Under the pieces are notes generated by a model. That model did not search any database, was not told the DNA's origin, and worked only from the letters and a program-made list of their open reading frames with translations. A stretch of DNA of 8,404 nucleotides from JAUWMV01 sp964562425 (GTDB lineage: Bacteria; UBP14; UBA6098; B30-G16), in the NCBI GenBank assembly GCA_964562425.1, contig CAZLTJ010000085.1, forward strand, positions 1 through 8,404, read 5' to 3'. The translations under genes and the position numbers were made by a program. This document shows positions 6,366 to 8,404 of the stretch, piece after piece (within the stretch, counting starts at the first letter, position 1; each line of letters begins with the position of its first letter).

Positions 6366-6701
6366 ATGGAGAAATTTAGAAAAAAATATTCAAAAGAAAA
6401 CAAAGAGGAAGCTCTTAAATGGCTGGATAGAAACTTGTTAAATGGGAAGCCTGATTATAGAACAGCTACAAAAAAACTTGGCATAAGTGTAGATACTTTA
6501 AAGAGATGGTGGCTTGAATATAAGCTTAAACAAAGCGATGCCCTTAAAGCAAAACTTGAGGAGGCAATAAGCTCCATTTTAGCGAGAATAAAAATGCTGA
6601 GCAATGAGAGCAGCAAAATCTCTGAGTTGGCACCGGTTGTGAAGATGCTCTCGGAAATACTTCAACAAATTGAACAGGACAACGTTTATGAGGTATTTTA
6701 A
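6366..6701 (+). CDS. Probable phage terminase small subunit (helix-turn-helix protein)
   Basis: This is a 111-residue protein. Its basic N-terminus leads into a helix-turn-helix (about 31-53: 'YRTATKKLGIS-VDTLKRWW', with turn G39 and recognition helix 42-50). A long amphipathic helical tail rich in L, I, K and E follows (about 57-105). A DNA-binding head plus an oligomerising helical segment is the architecture of terminase small subunits, which recognise the packaging site and recruit the large subunit. The large terminase gene follows on the same strand. The start is supported by AAAAGG eight bases upstream (6352-6357). Without the neighbour, an orphan transposase-type HTH protein would be an equally good reading, so the TerS call rests partly on context. 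A palindromic operator-like site precedes the gene. Confidence 0.65.
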   Translation: MEKFRKKYSKENKEEALKWLDRNLLNGKPDYRTATKKLGISVDTLKRWWLEYKLKQSDALKAKLEEAISSILARIKMLSNESSKISELAPVVKMLSEILQQIEQDNVYEVF

Positions 6702-6737
6702 TCTAATAATCGATGAAGATTGTTGGAATTTTCGTTA

Positions 6738-6760
6738 ATCTGGTAACCAGATATTGGTTA
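6738..6760. repeat. Two overlapping inverted repeats built on TGGT/ACCA
   Basis: ATCTGGT-a-ACCAGAT (6738-6752) is a 15-base near-perfect palindrome. It overlaps TAACCA-gatat-TGGTTA (6744-6760). Three TGGT-type half-sites thus lie within 23 bases, between the small terminase stop and the end of the oppositely oriented small gene. Neither strand shows a T-run after the stems, which argues against a terminator and for protein binding. The function is unknown. Confidence 0.55.
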
Positions 6761-6767
6761 TTTATGA

Positions 6768-6944
6768 TCACGTACCTGAGGATTTCTTTTGCTCGTTACT
6801 TTGAGGTTTTTCGTTTGGTTGTTCCGGTGATTTTTCCTCATCCGATTCCTCAAGTTTTCGCATTCGACGAGCGAATTCCTTTAGGTCGAAGCGTTTTTTT
6901 TTGCCTAGTCGTCTCTTGAACGGATTAGGCCATACTAATGCCAT
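6768..6944 (-). CDS. Small basic-acidic hypothetical protein, antisense between the terminase genes
   Basis: This encodes a 58-residue protein that I do not recognise. The N-terminal part is basic and partly helical (F9-K-R-R, K15-K-K-R18, then 'LKEFARRMRKLEE' 21-33). The C-terminal third is low-complexity and polar (E, K, S, P, Q, N). There is no signal peptide or membrane segment. The ATG is preceded by AAGGGG at a spacing of six bases (6951-6956), a good ribosome binding site that decides the start. A GTG 63 bases further upstream in frame would add a stretch that runs through a hairpin and is unlikely to be used. The overlapping plus-strand frame (6713-6919) encodes a hydrophobic, SD-less peptide that looks like a shadow. 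The gene is opposite in direction to both terminase genes. It might be a DNA- or RNA-binding accessory or regulatory protein, but this is a guess from composition. Confidence 0.55.
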   Translation of the reverse strand: MALVWPNPFKRRLGKKKRFDLKEFARRMRKLEESDEEKSPEQPNEKPQSNEQKKSSGT

Positions 6945-6967
6945 AATTGACCCCTTATTGTAAATAA

Positions 6968-6999
6968 AAATTACCCCTTTATTCTGCAAAGGGTAATTT
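6968..6999. repeat. Long hairpin in the leader of the antisense small gene / upstream of terL
   Basis: The left arm (6968-6980, 'aaattacccctttt'-like with one extra C) and right arm (6988-6999, AAAGGGTAATTT) pair over 12 base pairs with one bulged C and the loop 'attctgc'. Read on the minus strand, the stem runs into TTTTTATTT, which resembles a weak factor-independent terminator. It lies 24 bases upstream of the antisense gene's start and 64 bases upstream of the large terminase start. It could terminate minus-strand transcription coming from terL, or control the leader of either gene. Confidence 0.6.
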
Positions 7000-7062
7000 G
7001 GTTTCACCTGTTATGAATAATTTAATGAATATGTGGACATTTACAAGAAGATTAGAGTTAAA

Positions 7063-8301
7063 ATGCATCTCTCACTTTCGGATAAACAACGAGAATTTGT
7101 TTCGAATAAATCGAGATTTAGCGGATTTGTGGGTGGAGTACGCTCTGGAAAGAGCTTCGCCGGAACAGTAAAATCCATCAAACAAGCTTTGCGCAAACGT
7201 TCTGTGGGTGCGGTGGTTGCGCCAACATACCCTATGATACGAGATGTAATTTTGCCGTTGTGGAGACTATTACTCCCAAAAGGAGCATTTAAAAAGTTCT
7301 CGCAAACCCAAAATAAACTTTGGCTGAGAAACGGTAGCGTAATTCTCTTCCGATCAGCGGAAATTCCCGAACGACTTTACGGACTGACTCTCGATTATTT
7401 CCATTTAGATGAAGCTGCGATCGTGGATCGAAAGACATGGGACACACTTTACTCGAGAGTTATATCCACAAAAGGATTGGGATTTATAACCACAACGCCA
7501 AATGGTCATAATTGGGTGTGGGAACTTGTTAGTAACAATATACTTACTTCAGTGTTTGCTAAGACTTTAGACAACCCATTGATGGATCCTGATGAAGTCG
7601 AGAATGCCAAGAAGATGCTCGACCCCAAATTTTTCCGACAGCAGTATGAAGCTTCATTCGAAGCGTATTTGGGGCAAGTGTATGACGATTTTTGCGAAAC
7701 AAACATAAGACTTATTACACCAGATATTACATTACCTATATATGTATGTGCAGATTTTGGATGGAGAAATCCTACTGCACTATTGTGGGCTCAACAAAGG
7801 CCTGACGGCACAGTTGAAGTTTTTGATGAGATAGTCGAGTCTTTTATGACACCGGAAATAATCTGTGCAATACTTAAGAGCGAGAAAGTAATTCTACCTT
7901 CAGGTAAGAGATTCCAGGCTAAAGTGGCATTCGACGAAATCGATGGACTTGTCACTGGGTTCGAAGCGACTCAATCGCGGCAGGAGTCAGGCGGATTTGC
8001 TATGGTGGATCAACTTCGTCGAAACGGTATTGACCGCATCCGGATTGTCGGTGGCTCAATTGTTCGAGGAATTTTCTTAGTTCGAGCAAAAATTTTGTCG
8101 GCTTCGAATAAGCAAAAGCTGTATTTGGATCCTTCATTAAAGCGATTGATTGCTGATTTCAGAGGGTATCACTATCCTGAGGGAGTTATGGGTAAAAGTT
8201 CAGAGCTTCCTGAAAAAGATAGTGTACACGATCACACAATGGATGCTATGCGATATTTAATTACGATGTTGGATCGGGATGGTGGAAAGTGGATTGTGTA
8301 A
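7063..8301 (+). CDS. Phage terminase large subunit (packaging ATPase-nuclease)
   Basis: This 412-residue protein powers DNA translocation into the phage procapsid and cuts the concatemer. The N-terminal ATPase has Walker A G24-G-V-R-S-G-K-S31, Walker B 'YFHLDEAA' with D116 and E117, and the coupling motif 'TTTPNG' (143-148). The C-terminal RNase H-like nuclease shows acidic residues in 'VCADFGWRNPTALLW' (D231), 'VAFDEID' (D291 and D294) and 'HDHTMDAMRY' (D390 and D394). Both halves are therefore intact, and the length is normal for the Terminase_6 type. I chose the ATG at 7063. A GTG at 7033 would add ten residues without any ribosome binding site, and the ATG itself has only a weak 'TTAGAG' upstream. 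The gene follows the probable small subunit, separated by 361 bases containing an antisense gene. No portal gene is seen before the window ends. Confidence 0.95.
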   Translation: MHLSLSDKQREFVSNKSRFSGFVGGVRSGKSFAGTVKSIKQALRKRSVGAVVAPTYPMIRDVILPLWRLLLPKGAFKKFSQTQNKLWLRNGSVILFRSAEIPERLYGLTLDYFHLDEAAIVDRKTWDTLYSRVISTKGLGFITTTPNGHNWVWELVSNNILTSVFAKTLDNPLMDPDEVENAKKMLDPKFFRQQYEASFEAYLGQVYDDFCETNIRLITPDITLPIYVCADFGWRNPTALLWAQQRPDGTVEVFDEIVESFMTPEIICAILKSEKVILPSGKRFQAKVAFDEIDGLVTGFEATQSRQESGGFAMVDQLRRNGIDRIRIVGGSIVRGIFLVRAKILSASNKQKLYLDPSLKRLIADFRGYHYPEGVMGKSSELPEKDSVHDHTMDAMRYLITMLDRDGGKWIV

Positions 8302-8322
8302 ATAGAGACGTAAATAAGATAT

Positions 8323-8350
8323 ATAAGTTAATTAACTTATTGAGTATAAT
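8323..8350 (+). promoter_or_regulatory. 18-base perfect palindrome next to a TATAAT box
   Basis: ATAAGTTAATTAACTTAT (8323-8340) is a perfect palindrome 21 bases after the large terminase stop. Four bases later lies TATAAT (8345-8350). No convincing -35 is found at 16-18 bases, since that position falls inside the palindrome. A regulated promoter for the next gene beyond the window is possible. The low G+C content makes a terminator unlikely. Confidence 0.4.
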
Positions 8351-8381
8351 GTATATAGAAAATAGTAAATCGAAAATTATT

Positions 8382-8401
8382 TTGTAAAGCTAAGTTTACA
8401 A
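8382..8401. repeat. TTGTAAA/TTTACAA inverted repeat at the window end
   Basis: The arms TTGTAAA (8382-8388) and TTTACAA (8395-8401) flank the spacer 'gctaag'. The half-site TGTAA is shared with the operator-like palindrome before the small terminase gene (TGTAAC at 6304). The two could be sites of related regulators, although A+T-rich palindromes of this size also arise by chance. Confidence 0.5.
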
Positions 8402-8404
8402 CAA

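Noticed and set aside
6366..6701. IS3-type transposase OrfA
   Set aside because: The helix-turn-helix would fit, but there is no OrfB with DDE motifs, no terminal inverted repeats around it, and a large terminase follows on the same strand.
6713..6919. Plus-strand 68-codon frame after the small terminase gene, hydrophobic
   Set aside because: It has no ribosome binding site and overlaps the better-supported minus-strand small gene. The hydrophobic composition is what the complement of a charged coding sequence produces.
7033..7062. Ten-residue extension of the large terminase from a GTG
   Set aside because: No ribosome site precedes the GTG, and the internal ATG gives a typical distance to Walker A.

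Overview
The window is A+T-rich bacterial chromosomal DNA running into what looks like the edge of a phage-derived region. No taxonomic marker gene is present. A GxxExxY gene embedded in palindromic 'accgcggatta' repeats, a short Bacillus/Thermotoga-type PurB and a PcrA-type helicase with a C-terminal Tudor-like tail fit an uncultured bacterium, possibly of the Bacteroidota/Cloacimonadota/WOR-3 kind. That assignment is a weak inference.

Left part (1-923): repeat-rich DNA. A partial and a complete copy of a roughly 130-140 bp imperfectly palindromic element lie at 1-104 and 199-338. Degenerate element ends lie at 713-740 and 806-856. A minus-strand GxxExxY (PDDEXK-like) gene sits in the spacer between element copies, and its last codons and stop are supplied by the repeat.

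Middle part (924-5885): three minus-strand genes read right to left. They are a PcrA/UvrD-type 3'-5' DNA helicase, adenylosuccinate lyase (purB), and a lone FAD-dependent oxidoreductase of the sarcosine oxidase/proline dehydrogenase beta-subunit type. purB and the oxidoreductase are close enough to be co-transcribed. The helicase is separated from purB by a 273-base gap with no clear terminator. Their functions (genome maintenance, purine synthesis, amino-acid or methylamine oxidation) are not obviously linked.

Right part (5886-8404): a 480-base divergent intergenic region holds a pyrimidine-rich hairpin repeat block and, just before the next gene, a promoter/operator-like palindrome. Plus-strand genes follow: a 111-residue helix-turn-helix plus helical-tail protein, probably the small terminase subunit, and a complete large terminase (ATPase and nuclease). 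Between them a 58-codon gene with a good ribosome binding site lies on the opposite strand, with several inverted repeats around it. The window ends 103 bases after the large terminase, in DNA with two further inverted repeats. No integrase, portal or capsid gene is visible, so it cannot be decided here whether this is a whole prophage, a remnant or a gene transfer agent.

The best candidates for something under-described are the GxxExxY gene that borrows its end from a palindromic repeat, and the antisense small gene with its surrounding palindromes between the two terminase genes.
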